This document shows, one piece after another, positions 1 to 8,271 of a stretch of 31,015 nt of DNA. The notes under the pieces were generated by a model. The model worked only from the letters and a program-made list of their open reading frames with translations, was not told the DNA's origin and did no database searches. Source of the stretch: an uncultured Anaerolineales bacterium (GTDB lineage Bacteria > Chloroflexota > Anaerolineae > Anaerolineales > Villigracilaceae); contig CALFXA010000221.1 in NCBI GenBank assembly GCA_937928015.1, forward strand, positions 1 through 31,015, written 5' to 3'. Both the position numbers and the translations under genes were made by a program. Within the stretch, counting starts at the first letter, position 1, and every line of letters starts with the position of its first letter.

Positions 1-45
1 CCACCGAGATCTACACTCTTTCCCTACACGACGCTCTTCCGATCT
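1..45. other. Illumina adapter sequence (assembly artefact)
   Basis: These 45 bases match the last 45 bases of the Illumina universal (P5/TruSeq) adapter, including the familiar end GCTCTTCCGATCT. Genomic sequence starts at base 46. On the minus strand the adapter stays open in the livF frame and would add the residues RSEERRVGKECRSRW to LivF. That peptide is a known sign of adapter contamination in protein databases. The stretch should be trimmed and has no biological meaning. Confidence 0.97.
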
Positions 46-672
46 CACATATCCGCGCGAGGCAATCGAGAGAGCCATCAACGCATTCTGTTCGACCAGC
101 AGGATGGTGGTCCCGCGCTGGTTGATGGACTTGATGATGTCAAAGATACTCTGCACCAGGATAGGCGCCAGCCCCATCGAAGGCTCATCCAGCAGCAGCA
201 GGCGCGGATGGGCCATGATGGCGCGTCCCATTGCCAGCATTTGCTGCTCGCCGCCCGAGAGGGTCCCCGCAACCTGACTGTAACGCTCCTTGAGACGCGG
301 GAACAGGGAGAAGATTTCCTCCAGGTCCTTTTCGGCTTCCTGACGGTTGGGGGTACGGGAATAAGCGCCCAGGTCCAGGTTTTCGGCCACGGTCAGACGC
401 GCAAAGATGCCGCGTCCCTCAGGCACCATCGACACGCCCATCGTCACGATGTCGTGCGGCTTGACCGCGGTCAGGTCCCGCCCTTCGAGGCTGATCGTGC
501 CCTGGCGGGGTTTGGTCAGGCCGCAGATGCTGCTGAGCGTGGTGGTCTTGCCCGCGCCATTCGCGCCAATCAACGTCACGATTTCGCCTTTTTCGACCGT
601 GAGGGAAATGCCCTTCAGGGCATGGATATTCCCGTAGTAGGTATGAATGTTCGAAACTTCAAGCATCGCCAT
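46..672 (-). CDS. livF: Branched-chain amino acid ABC transporter ATPase LivF (3'-truncated)
   Basis: This is the second ATPase of a high-affinity branched-chain amino acid (HAAT) importer; it hydrolyses ATP on the cytoplasmic side of the LivH/LivM channel. The 209 visible codons contain Walker A GANGAGKT (about residues 36-43), the signature TLSGGEQQMLAMGRA, Walker B LLLLDEPSMGLAP and the LivF-typical switch region LLVEQNA. The ATG at 670-672 is chosen because a GAGGA Shine-Dalgarno sequence lies 5-6 bases upstream; an inner ATG at 664-666 is the alternative. It starts 12 bases after the livG stop, so it is the last visible gene of the operon. LivF proteins usually have about 235 residues, so roughly 25-30 C-terminal residues are lost where the contig runs into adapter. 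The truncation is an assembly edge, not a mutation. The product family is certain; the substrate (branched-chain amino acids or another amide or amino acid) is inferred. Confidence 0.95.
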
Positions 673-684
673 GTGATTCCTCGA

Positions 685-1467
685 TTACGCCTCGTACTCA
701 GACATGGGCTTCCCCAGGTAGGCTTCGATGACGCGTGGATTGTTCTGGATCTCGGACGGGCTGCCTTCGGCGATTTTTTCGCCGTAGTCCAGCACGGCGA
801 TACGGTCACTAACACCCATGACCATGCGCATGTCGTGCTCGATTAGCAGGATCGCAATGCCCAACTCGTCGCGCAGACGATGGACAAAGTCCACCATCTC
901 GGCCGTCTCGTTGGGATTCATCCCCGCCGTCGGCTCGTCGAGCAACAACAGCTTCGGCCTGCTGGCCAGCGCGCGTGCAATCTCCAAACGACGCTGCGCG
1001 CCATACGGCAGGTTGCGGGCTGCCTGATCGCCCAAGCCCGTCAGCCCGACAAAATTCAGCAGGCGACGCGCCTCTTCGACAGCCGCCTTTTCTTCTTTAA
1101 CCATGCGCGGCGTGCGGATGATCGCCTCCGCCCAGTTGGCGTTCAGGCGGGAATGTTCCCCTACCATGATATTCTCGATGGCGCTCATGGTGGAGAAAAG
1201 CCGAATATTCTGATAGGTGCGAGCGATTCCGCGATAAGTGATCTGATCGGGCGACAGGCCCAGAATCGATTCCCCAAAAAACAGGACATCCCCTTTTTCT
1301 GGCGTGTAAAAACCCGTAATGCAGTTATAGAATGTGGTCTTGCCAGCGCCGTTGGGACCGATGACACTGAAAATGGAGTTCTCGGGAACGACCAGGTCCA
1401 CGCTATTGACAGCCACCAGGCCGCCGAATTGCTTGACCACTCCGCGAGTTTCGAGGGCGATTTTCAT
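685..1467 (-). CDS. livG: Branched-chain amino acid ABC transporter ATPase LivG
   Basis: This is the first ATPase of the HAAT importer and pairs with LivF to drive transport. The 260 residues are normal for LivG. Visible motifs are Walker A GPNGAGKT (37-44), Q-loop TYQNIRLF (about 85-91), the LivG-type signature LPYGAQRRLEIARAL (153-167), Walker B LLLLDEPTAGMNP (173-185) and the H-loop LLIEHDM with His211. The start overlaps the livM stop by four bases (ATGA), so it is probably translationally coupled; an AGGAAGG sequence in the end of livM is the likely ribosome binding site. LivG differs from LivF by its Thr-Ala-Gly-Met-Asn after Walker B and its true H-loop histidine, which separates the two here. 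No oddities were seen. Confidence 0.97.
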   Translation of the reverse strand: MKIALETRGVVKQFGGLVAVNSVDLVVPENSIFSVIGPNGAGKTTFYNCITGFYTPEKGDVLFFGESILGLSPDQITYRGIARTYQNIRLFSTMSAIENIMVGEHSRLNANWAEAIIRTPRMVKEEKAAVEEARRLLNFVGLTGLGDQAARNLPYGAQRRLEIARALASRPKLLLLDEPTAGMNPNETAEMVDFVHRLRDELGIAILLIEHDMRMVMGVSDRIAVLDYGEKIAEGSPSEIQNNPRVIEAYLGKPMSEYEA

Positions 1468-3023
1468 TTCGCACCTTCCTCGCCAGGGACAGCTCTTCCC
1501 TTTTCATGTTCGAATTTGCGACGAGAGGCAGGCAGGATTCCCGCAGGGCGCACGAGCATCATGACGACCAGCAGCGTTGCAAAGGCCAGCACGCGATAAT
1601 TTTCCAGCTCACGCAGGATTTCGGGCAAGCCTTTCAGCACAAAAGCGCCCGCGATCACGCCTGGGATGCTGCCCATGCCGCCGACAATCACCGCCGACAA
1701 CACATTGATGGACACCATCATGTTATGGTCTTCTGGACCTGTGAACTGGTTCCGCGCTGCAAAGAGCACCCCGCCCAGACCAGCGAAGGCCGCGCCGATG
1801 GCGAATGCCAACACCTTGTGTCTGAGAATGTTGATGCCCATCGCGCGCGAAACGGTCTCATCCTCGCGCATGGATTCCCAGGCGCGGCCCACACGCGAGT
1901 TCTGCAAACGGCGCGTGACGAAGATCGCCAACAGCACTGAGAGAAAGATTAGATACAAGTAACCGACATCGTTGAAGACCCAGCCAAACAAGACGGGTCC
2001 ACCCACGTTGTTGACGCCCTTCGGGCCGCCCGTCAGCCAGGTCAGCGCATCGCTTTTGCTCAAAATGCGGATGATCTCGCCGAAGCCGAGCGTCACGATG
2101 GCCAGATAGTCACCGCGCATCCGCAGCACAGGCACGACCAGCAGCACGCCGACCAGCGTCGCGGCGAGAATGCCGAGAGGCAGGACCAGCCAGAAGTTCC
2201 AGACCAAGCCGTGGGGCGCGGGAGAGGTCAACAGGGCCACGGTGTAAGCACCGATGGCGAAGAAGGCCACATATCCCAGGTTCAGGAGTCCAGCCAGGCC
2301 GACCACGATGTTCAATCCCAGCCCAAGCAGGACGTAAATTCCCACCGTGCCGAGCGTGTAATTCCAGTACTGTCCAACACGCAGCGGCACGAGAAGCATG
2401 ACCAACAGCAGCAGACCATACATCACAGAACTGAAATATGGGCTGGCGCGGAATCTCGCGACGGCGGGCACGCTGTTGACCTGCTTCCACAGAGAGTGCC
2501 AAGCGTCAGCCAGCTTACCAAAGACATTACTGACCGTAAGCCCGTAAGTCACTGCCCCACCGAGGAGCGCAGTCAGGGTGAGAAAAGCCAGTTGAGACAA
2601 AGCTCCGAGGACAGATGTCTGGTTGAAGAGGAATAACTTGACCGATGCAGGCAGCAACTGCGACAGATATGTGTTCATCTTGACGCCCGAGGCGTTTAGG
2701 GAACCTGTGATGTAAGCCACCAATGCCACGATCAAGCCGTGGGTGAGTCCCGTTAGCGTGGCGGACATAAGAACGGTGCCGAACGGCTGTCCCTTCTGCG
2801 AACGAGCCTGGTTCACGCCAGCCCACACGCCAATGAGGCCGATGAACAGGGAAAAGCTGAAGACCAGAGAATCCATTCCCAGGACAATGGACGCAGGCTT
2901 GAGCTTAAACAGATTCTGGATGATCTGACTGGCCGTGGTCGTGAAACCGATCAGATACAGGAACAGGGAGACGATCCCGAAGGTGATGCCCGCGTTCAAA
3001 GAGGATTTGATCTGTGTTTTCAT
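1464..3023 (-). CDS. livM: Branched-chain amino acid ABC transporter permease LivM, with N-terminal membrane extension
   Basis: This is the second transmembrane subunit of the HAAT importer. The C-terminal 300 residues are a typical LivM permease: the motif GLGLNIVVGLAGLLNLGY (about 234-251), a glycine-rich AIGAYT region, GDYLAIVTLGFGEI, and the cytoplasmic ATPase-contact loop GRAWESMREDETVSRAMGIN (about 379-398). The first 200 or so residues are an extra hydrophobic region with about four predicted helices that core LivM proteins lack; E. coli LivM (425 residues) also has an extension, but a shorter one. The gene could start at GTG (3024-3026, a four-base overlap with livH) or ATG (3021-3023, TGATG overlap). 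ATG is preferred because AGGAG lies 8 bases upstream. The stop overlaps livG. The function is firm; the role of the extension is unknown. Confidence 0.93.
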   Translation of the reverse strand: MKTQIKSSLNAGITFGIVSLFLYLIGFTTTASQIIQNLFKLKPASIVLGMDSLVFSFSLFIGLIGVWAGVNQARSQKGQPFGTVLMSATLTGLTHGLIVALVAYITGSLNASGVKMNTYLSQLLPASVKLFLFNQTSVLGALSQLAFLTLTALLGGAVTYGLTVSNVFGKLADAWHSLWKQVNSVPAVARFRASPYFSSVMYGLLLLVMLLVPLRVGQYWNYTLGTVGIYVLLGLGLNIVVGLAGLLNLGYVAFFAIGAYTVALLTSPAPHGLVWNFWLVLPLGILAATLVGVLLVVPVLRMRGDYLAIVTLGFGEIIRILSKSDALTWLTGGPKGVNNVGGPVLFGWVFNDVGYLYLIFLSVLLAIFVTRRLQNSRVGRAWESMREDETVSRAMGINILRHKVLAFAIGAAFAGLGGVLFAARNQFTGPEDHNMMVSINVLSAVIVGGMGSIPGVIAGAFVLKGLPEILRELENYRVLAFATLLVVMMLVRPAGILPASRRKFEHEKGRAVPGEEGAK

Positions 3024-4126
3024 CACACCTTCTCCTCGCTCAACACTTCACCCAAAATACCCGTCGGACGAAAGATCAGGACCAGGACGAGGATGCCAAA
3101 GGCCAGTACATCCTTGAGCTGGAAGTCGATGCCAAGAACGGCAGGACCGAGCGATTCCACCCCTCCCAGGAACAGCCCGCCCAACATGGCACCAGGCAGG
3201 TTCCCAATTCCGCCCAGGACCGCCGAGGTAAAGGCCTTGATGCCTGGAATGAAGCCCAGGAAGTAATACACCAGTCCCAGGTGGATGCCCCACATGACGC
3301 CTGCCGCACCTGCCAGCCCACCGCTCAAAATAAAGGTCTGGCTGATGATGCCGTCCACATTGATGCCCATCAGAGCAGCGACGTTCTTGTTCTCAGCCAC
3401 GGCGCGCATGGCGCGTCCCATGCGGGTGCGCTGCACCAGAAGATAAAGCAAAACCAAAATGACAATCGAAAGGACAAAGGTCAGAACGCCCGTGTAGGTC
3501 AGGATGACCGTGCCCCCGCCGACGGGAATCTCCCAGCCGTTGCCGCGAGTCAACACAACAGGATTGGTGAAATCACGGCGCTGGGCGCCGAACATCAGCA
3601 TGGCCGCGTTTTCGAGGAAGATCGACGCGCCGATGGCTGAAATCAACGGAACCAGGCGCGGCGCATTCCGCAGAGGGCGATAGGCGATGCGCTCCAGAAA
3701 ATATCCGCTGAGCGCCGCCACAGACACCCCCACCACGAACGCTAAAATCACCGACACGATGGGATGTGCATTCAAAAAATTCAGTTTCGGGTCGGCAACA
3801 GTCGGAGTGGAGATATTCTTCAACGCTTCAAAAACAAAATACCCGCCGAAAGCCCCGATCATCATGATGTCGCCGTGGGCGAAATTAATCATATGAAGGA
3901 TGCCATACACCAGGGTGTATCCGATGGCAACCAATGCATAAACACTGCCAAGAATAATGCCAGCAATCGCAAATCGCAACCAGGTGTCAGGTCCATAAAC
4001 AGGGTTGGCAATCAGGATCTGATACAGCCGCCAGACTATATATCCCCCAAACAACACACCCAAAACGATCTGTACGATCTTATAGGTACTTACTTTCTTT
4101 TTATTAACTTTATTTTCTGTTGCCAT
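3023..4126 (-). CDS. livH: Branched-chain amino acid ABC transporter permease LivH
   Basis: This is the first transmembrane subunit of the HAAT importer. The 367-residue protein has a positively charged, lysine-rich N-terminus, one leading hydrophobic segment, then the LivH core with the motif YTLVYGILHMINFAHGDIMM and the cytoplasmic loop RTRMGRAMRAVAENKNVAALMGIN that contacts the ATPases. It ends in the usual LVLIFRPTGILGE. The start ATG (4124-4126) is chosen over an in-frame ATG nine codons upstream because GGAGG lies four bases before it and because the upstream ATG falls inside a hairpin. It follows the binding-protein gene across that hairpin and overlaps livM at its end. At 367 residues it is longer than E. 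coli LivH (about 308), mostly because of the N-terminal segment and the first periplasmic loop. Confidence 0.95.
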   Translation of the reverse strand: MATENKVNKKKVSTYKIVQIVLGVLFGGYIVWRLYQILIANPVYGPDTWLRFAIAGIILGSVYALVAIGYTLVYGILHMINFAHGDIMMIGAFGGYFVFEALKNISTPTVADPKLNFLNAHPIVSVILAFVVGVSVAALSGYFLERIAYRPLRNAPRLVPLISAIGASIFLENAAMLMFGAQRRDFTNPVVLTRGNGWEIPVGGGTVILTYTGVLTFVLSIVILVLLYLLVQRTRMGRAMRAVAENKNVAALMGINVDGIISQTFILSGGLAGAAGVMWGIHLGLVYYFLGFIPGIKAFTSAVLGGIGNLPGAMLGGLFLGGVESLGPAVLGIDFQLKDVLAFGILVLVLIFRPTGILGEVLSEEKV

Positions 4127-4144
4127 CGAACCTCCGAGGCAGAT

Positions 4145-4184
4145 ATCATGCACGGAGCGGAGAGTCCCCCGCCCCGTGCATGAT
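4145..4184 (-). promoter_or_regulatory. Hairpin between binding-protein gene and livH
   Basis: An 11-base perfect inverted repeat (ATCATGCACGG at 4145-4155, CCGTGCATGAT at 4174-4184) encloses an 18-base GC-rich loop. It lies 27 bases after the stop of the binding-protein gene and 9 bases before the livH Shine-Dalgarno sequence. No T-run follows on the minus strand, so full termination is unlikely. Similar hairpins after binding-protein genes in other ABC operons protect the upstream mRNA, giving more binding protein than permease; that role is inferred here. Confidence 0.7.
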
Positions 4185-4211
4185 TATTTCGAATCGGGAT
4201 CGAACAGAGAC

Positions 4212-5498
4212 TTACTTCTCAGCCTCGACCCAGGTTCCATCCTTCGCAACATAGAAGGTCGGACCAGAGGATGCACACTCGCCGTTCTCCTGGCAGGTCA
4301 CCACGCCAGAGAGGCCCTGATATTCCTTGATGGAGCGGACAGCCGCAACCAGGGCGCCGCGCGGGATGTACAGGTTTCCGTCACCGCCGAGAACGGCCAC
4401 AGACTTGATGGCCGAGACCAGCGAGGCGGCGGAGTCGTAAGCCGTCCAGGTGTAGGGAGAGAGCTTGCCAGCGGGAGTCTGGTAGGCAGCTTCATAGGCG
4501 GCGTCGAACGCGGCCTTGGCATCGGTGGCAGGCGGGACCAACGAAGTAGAGTAAGTGCCTTCGCTGTTGGCGCCCGTGCGATCCAGGAAATCCTGGCCGA
4601 ACGTGCCATCGTCGCCGAAGAAGACCACACCGTCGAGGCCAGACTGCTTCATCTGGTTGACGATGACAGCGGCTTCCGCGTTGTATCCACCGAAATAGAT
4701 GGCCTGGGGCTGTTTCGCAGCCACATCCGCCAGGGTGGCGCTGTAGTCGGATTCACCGGGGGTGATGGCGGTGAATTCCACCACTTCGCCGCCCAGCTTG
4801 ATGAACTCATCGTTCGTGACCTGGGCCAGGCCCTGACCATAGGAGGAGCCATCGTGAATCACGGCCAGCTTGGTGATGCTGAGTTTGTTGAACAGGTATT
4901 CCGCAGCAAAGCGGCCCTGATCTGCATCGGTGAAGACCAGGCGGTTGAACACCTTGGAGGACTGCTTGGTCAAGTCGGGATTCGTGGCGGAAGGTGACAT
5001 CATCGGGATGCCAGCCTTTTCGTAGATCGGCATGGCGGCATTGGTCGCGCCCGAGAAAATGTGACCAGCAATCGCCACAATCGCGGGATCGGTGACGAAC
5101 TTGTTCGCCACAGCGGCACCACCTTCGGGAGAGCCGCCGTCATCTTCGGTGACAAGCTCGAACTTGAAACCGTCAACATCACCGGCATCCTGAACAGCAA
5201 TCATGGCACCCTGGGAAATATCGATACCGAAGGCGGCGTAGTCTCCGGTCATCGGGGCACCCATACCAATCTTGATTACGTCACCGGGCTTGAACACGGC
5301 GCAGCCAAATTCGTCGGTAGCGCAGACTTCAGGGGCACCAGCGGCGGCAGCTTCCGTAGCGGGAGCTTCGGTAACAGCGGGGGCTTCAGTGGAAGCCTCA
5401 GTAGCGGCAGGAGCCGCGGTCGGCGTGCTGCCACAGGCAGCGAGCATCATGCTGGCGAATAGCAGCAATGACGCCAGAGCGTAGATACGCTTGGACAT
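4212..5498 (-). CDS. Branched-chain amino acid type ABC transporter substrate-binding lipoprotein
   Basis: This extracytoplasmic receptor delivers the substrate to LivH/LivM. The first 22 residues form a lipoprotein signal with lipobox LAAC (19-22), so Cys22 should be acylated. A low-complexity Ala/Thr/Pro/Glu linker follows to about residue 55 and holds the receptor off the membrane. The rest is a Leu/Ile/Val-binding type I periplasmic fold (IKIGMGAPMTGDYAAFGIDISQGAMIAVQDAG, then GAANKF-, SPSATNP- and YGQGLA-like blocks). The start at 5496-5498 is chosen because AGGAGG (5508-5513) sits nine bases before it; an ATG six codons upstream would overlap that ribosome binding site. It is the first gene of the liv operon, with its own strong promoter. 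Two Cys pairs (around 58/64 and 402/408) could be disulfides. The ligand is inferred from family only. Confidence 0.95.
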   Translation of the reverse strand: MSKRIYALASLLLFASMMLAACGSTPTAAPAATEASTEAPAVTEAPATEAAAAGAPEVCATDEFGCAVFKPGDVIKIGMGAPMTGDYAAFGIDISQGAMIAVQDAGDVDGFKFELVTEDDGGSPEGGAAVANKFVTDPAIVAIAGHIFSGATNAAMPIYEKAGIPMMSPSATNPDLTKQSSKVFNRLVFTDADQGRFAAEYLFNKLSITKLAVIHDGSSYGQGLAQVTNDEFIKLGGEVVEFTAITPGESDYSATLADVAAKQPQAIYFGGYNAEAAVIVNQMKQSGLDGVVFFGDDGTFGQDFLDRTGANSEGTYSTSLVPPATDAKAAFDAAYEAAYQTPAGKLSPYTWTAYDSAASLVSAIKSVAVLGGDGNLYIPRGALVAAVRSIKEYQGLSGVVTCQENGECASSGPTFYVAKDGTWVEAEK

Positions 5499-5531
5499 CT
5501 TCTTCTTCCTCCTCATGGAAGTATAAAAATT

Positions 5532-5546
5532 CCCGGTCGGTCCGGG
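5532..5546 (-). promoter_or_regulatory. Leader hairpin of liv operon, terminator-like
   Basis: A five-base-pair GC stem (CCCGG/CCGGG) with a five-base loop is followed on the minus strand by AATTTTTAT. It lies between the operon promoter and the ribosome binding site of the binding-protein gene. The short stem plus T-run resembles a weak intrinsic terminator, so it could act as an attenuator. The only tiny leader reading frame seen before it (MGSQA, about 5572-5586) has no branched-chain codons, so classical leader-peptide attenuation is not supported. Confidence 0.4.
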
Positions 5547-5602
5547 TGGGGGTATAGTTACGAGCGAGTTATGCCTGACTGCCCATAAACTATTAAAAAG
5601 AA

Positions 5603-5631
5603 ATTGTATTGTATTTCACAAAATTAGTCAA
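5603..5631 (-). promoter_or_regulatory. Sigma70-type promoter of liv operon
   Basis: On the minus strand a -35 box TTGACT (5626-5631) is separated by exactly 17 bases from a -10 box TACAAT (5603-5608). The surrounding bases are AT-rich. Transcription would start near 5596 and leave a leader of about 98 bases before the binding-protein gene. It lies between the stop of the upstream STAND regulator and the liv operon, so the importer can be expressed independently of that regulator. Confidence 0.75.
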
Positions 5632-5655
5632 TGAGGATTTGCACCTAGTCGTTTA

Positions 5656-8220
5656 CTACTCCACGCCATAATCCTCCAACAAGTCCTCTAATCTGCCAGG
5701 TTGTATCGCCTCAAATTTTCTGTGCAATTTGAGGTGTTCCAATATTTTTTGATCGGGGGCCATGAGGGTCAAATTCTTCGACTTAATCTCATGCTCTGCC
5801 ACCGATAAAATCTTTTCGGCGCGCTCTGCATTCCCATCGAAGCGTTCGACTTCGGCCAATGCAATAAAGGCAGACAACACCCCCGTTCTGTGACCAAGGG
5901 CGTGATTGCCGCACAGACTTTCCATGGCCTGAATGCGTGCCTCCTGTAGATCTCCTCTGTGCAAGGCAGCATAAGCTAACATCCGACGAGGGAACGGCTG
6001 TTGATAGTCATTGCCAATGGCCTGGAACATCTCCAATGCGCGCTCGGCATATCTAGCGGAAGCCTCATAATCTTCCACCATATTCGCTGTCAAAGACATA
6101 TTGGCAAGATTAATGCCCATGCTGATACGATCTTCGATATGACTGGCTACGCGCAAAGAACGGTCATAGGCGTGAAGCGCTTCGGCATATTTCTCGTCGA
6201 GTCGCAAGGTGTCGGCCTGGACACGCATAGCGTAGCTTTGCGCCCAAGCGTTTCGAGCCGAAACAGCCACCTGCGCCGCTTCCAACAACACGGATTGTGC
6301 TTCGGTGCCCAGACCTTGATGATATAACACCAACCCCAAACTGGTCAGCGCCAAACTGAGGCGATGGACATGTCCATGCTGGCGGCATAGTTCAATACAG
6401 CGCTCCAACGCGGAGCGCGCTTCAGGAAGTTTCCACTGCTCGCGATAAACGTCGCCCAGGTAATACAACGAGTTGGACAGCGTGATCGCATCCCCATCTT
6501 TCTCGGTATGTGCGATTGCAGCCAGGCAATATTCCTCGCCATGAGCCAAGTCATCGCGCCAGTAGGACAACGCACCCGCCAGGTAAAGCAATCGTCCGCG
6601 CAGCGAGTCCTGCCCGGGCTGTGCAGTATAAGAAAGACAGGACTGCACCCGTTCGAGAGCCTCGCGATAATTGCTGTGCTTCAACCAGATCGTTCCCAAA
6701 GAGACCACTAGCAACAGTTCATCGTCAAGGCGCGCTTCAGGATGCACCCCCCAGTCCATGGCAGCGCGCAGATTATTGTGTTCCTGTTCCACACGGCGAC
6801 GCACCTCGCGCGGATCGACCTGGTCCAGTTGGATAACCATCTGGTCGGACCAGGACGCGAAATAGGCAAGGTGGCGATTCCGCACAATGGTCCATTCGCT
6901 GCTTTCTTCCAGGTGCTGCAAGGCGAAATGGCGAATGGTATCCAAAAAACGGTAGCGTGACTCGTGCCCATCGGAGTCCACGGCCACCAGGGAACGATCG
7001 GTCAGCCCAAGCAGCAAATCGAAAATTGTCTCGCGCGGACAGGCAATCTCGTCGCTGCAAATTGACTCAGCGACATCGAGAGTCCATCCACCCGCAAAGA
7101 CAGATAAACGTCTAAAGAGCACGCGTTCAGGCTCAGAAAGCAGGTTGTAACTCCACTCAAGTGCACCCAGTAGTGTCTGACGCCAGGCAGGCTGATCGCG
7201 CCGACCACGCGTGAGCCATTGAAAGCGACGGTGAAACTGGTCGAGCATGGCGGTCAGACCGATGGTCTGGATGCGGGCGGCGGCCAATTCGATTGCCAGG
7301 GGCAGCCCATCCAAACGGCGGCAGATCTCGACCACAGCAGGGGCATTTTCATCGGTCAGGGAAAAATCAGGGCGGACGGCCTGTGCACGGTCCACAAACA
7401 GGCGCACGGCAGGATTTTTCACCAAGGACTCTCCGCTGCGTGATAAGTCGAATGGCCGTAGCGGATATTCGCGTTCGCCTCCGATGCGCAATGCCTCGCG
7501 GCTGGTCACCAACAACTTGATCTGTGGAGCGGCACCCAGCAAAGCCGACAGATGGCGGGCAGCAGACAAGACCTGCTCGAAGTTGTCTATCACGATCAGC
7601 ATCTGTTTCTTTTGAAGGAAGGCTTGAAGCAAGGCCAGCCGCGACGCCGCAGAGGAGGCATCTTGAACGCCGAGCGCTTCGCACAGGGTCGGTAACACCA
7701 GGTCGGCCTGCTCAACGGGCGCAAGGCTGACAAATACCGCACCGTCCTGAAAGCGAGGTGCAAGCCGCTCGGCCACATGCTGGGCCAAACGGGTCTTCCC
7801 CACCCCAGGAGGGCCAACCAGAGTCAGGATGCGCGTATTTGCCGCCAAGAGTTCCTCCACTGCCGCGGCTTCCTCTTCACGTCCCAGCATGGGGGTCAGA
7901 TTGAATGAAAGCGGAATAACCTCGCTGACAGGCTCGGATTTACCTGAAGCCGTCTTCTGCGCCCGTTGAGCCAGAGAAAGCAGGCGCTCGACCCACTCCT
8001 CCTCGTAACGCAATTCAAGCGCTGGGATAAACCGCGCCTTGATCACCGCGAGATCGGGGACGCGGGCATTGTTTTCCAGGTAGCTGATGTAGCTATAGTG
8101 ATATCCCGCCTGTGCTGCCAGGTCACGCTGAGAAAGCTGGACACGCTCGCGCAGATAACGCAGCAATTCGCCAAAAGTTGTGAAGCTCTCGGGGGTAATC
8201 CCTGTCTGTTTTTTGGGCAT
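5656..8220 (-). CDS. XRE-family HTH / STAND ATPase / TPR transcriptional regulator
   Basis: This 854-residue multidomain signal-transducing regulator has an N-terminal XRE-type helix-turn-helix (about 16-70, with LSQRDLAAQAGYHYSYISYLEN), a STAND/NB-ARC ATPase (about 108-400) with Walker A GPPGVGKT (136-143), Walker B MLIVIDNFEQ (207-216), sensor LLVTSRE (236-242) and the GLPLAIELAAAR motif (305-316), then a winged-helix-like region and TPR-like helices to the end (for example SNSLYYLGDVYREQWKLPEARSALE). Proteins of this build are thought to bind DNA after an effector binds the TPR part and ATP drives a switch. No Shine-Dalgarno sequence precedes the ATG, and a TAAAAT box ends five bases before it, so the mRNA may be leaderless. 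A palindrome overlaps the likely -35 region, suggesting autoregulation. It lies upstream of the liv operon on the same strand and divergent from the S-layer unit. Its effector and targets are unknown. Confidence 0.88.
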   Translation of the reverse strand: MPKKQTGITPESFTTFGELLRYLRERVQLSQRDLAAQAGYHYSYISYLENNARVPDLAVIKARFIPALELRYEEEWVERLLSLAQRAQKTASGKSEPVSEVIPLSFNLTPMLGREEEAAAVEELLAANTRILTLVGPPGVGKTRLAQHVAERLAPRFQDGAVFVSLAPVEQADLVLPTLCEALGVQDASSAASRLALLQAFLQKKQMLIVIDNFEQVLSAARHLSALLGAAPQIKLLVTSREALRIGGEREYPLRPFDLSRSGESLVKNPAVRLFVDRAQAVRPDFSLTDENAPAVVEICRRLDGLPLAIELAAARIQTIGLTAMLDQFHRRFQWLTRGRRDQPAWRQTLLGALEWSYNLLSEPERVLFRRLSVFAGGWTLDVAESICSDEIACPRETIFDLLLGLTDRSLVAVDSDGHESRYRFLDTIRHFALQHLEESSEWTIVRNRHLAYFASWSDQMVIQLDQVDPREVRRRVEQEHNNLRAAMDWGVHPEARLDDELLLVVSLGTIWLKHSNYREALERVQSCLSYTAQPGQDSLRGRLLYLAGALSYWRDDLAHGEEYCLAAIAHTEKDGDAITLSNSLYYLGDVYREQWKLPEARSALERCIELCRQHGHVHRLSLALTSLGLVLYHQGLGTEAQSVLLEAAQVAVSARNAWAQSYAMRVQADTLRLDEKYAEALHAYDRSLRVASHIEDRISMGINLANMSLTANMVEDYEASARYAERALEMFQAIGNDYQQPFPRRMLAYAALHRGDLQEARIQAMESLCGNHALGHRTGVLSAFIALAEVERFDGNAERAEKILSVAEHEIKSKNLTLMAPDQKILEHLKLHRKFEAIQPGRLEDLLEDYGVE

Positions 8221-8225
8221 ACAGA

Positions 8226-8252
8226 ATTTTACCGCACCTGTTTTGTTGACAA
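8226..8252 (-). promoter_or_regulatory. Candidate promoter of STAND regulator, leaderless
   Basis: On the minus strand TAAAAT (8226-8231) ends five bases before the ATG at 8220, and TTGTCA (8247-8252) is a possible -35 box at a short 15-base spacing. No ribosome binding site fits between. The -35 region lies inside the left arm of the palindrome, so a bound regulator would block it. The -35 assignment is weak. Confidence 0.4.
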
Positions 8253-8271
8253 CACGGACCCGTCAACAAAA
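8241..8271. promoter_or_regulatory. GTTGAC/GTCAAC palindrome, candidate operator
   Basis: A perfect 10-base inverted repeat (TTTTGTTGAC at 8241-8250, GTCAACAAAA at 8262-8271) has an 11-base spacer. The left arm also forms an 11-base odd palindrome TGTTGACAACA (8244-8254), and a third GTCAAC copy lies at 8281-8286. It sits in the 112-base gap between the STAND regulator and the divergent zinc-ribbon/S-layer unit, overlapping the regulator's promoter. This fits an operator for the XRE domain of the neighbouring regulator, controlling both directions. That is inference. Confidence 0.6.

Noticed and set aside
208..846. Large plus-strand open frames opposite livF, livG, livM, htrA, UvrA2 and the kinase
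   Set aside because: These are shadows of high-GC genes on the other strand, with low-complexity Arg/His/Gln-rich products and no ribosome binding sites.
5656..8220. STAND protein as an anti-phage defence gene (Avs-like)
   Set aside because: It has an N-terminal XRE DNA-binding domain, no effector nuclease or protease domain, and no defence genes nearby; a transcription regulator fits better.
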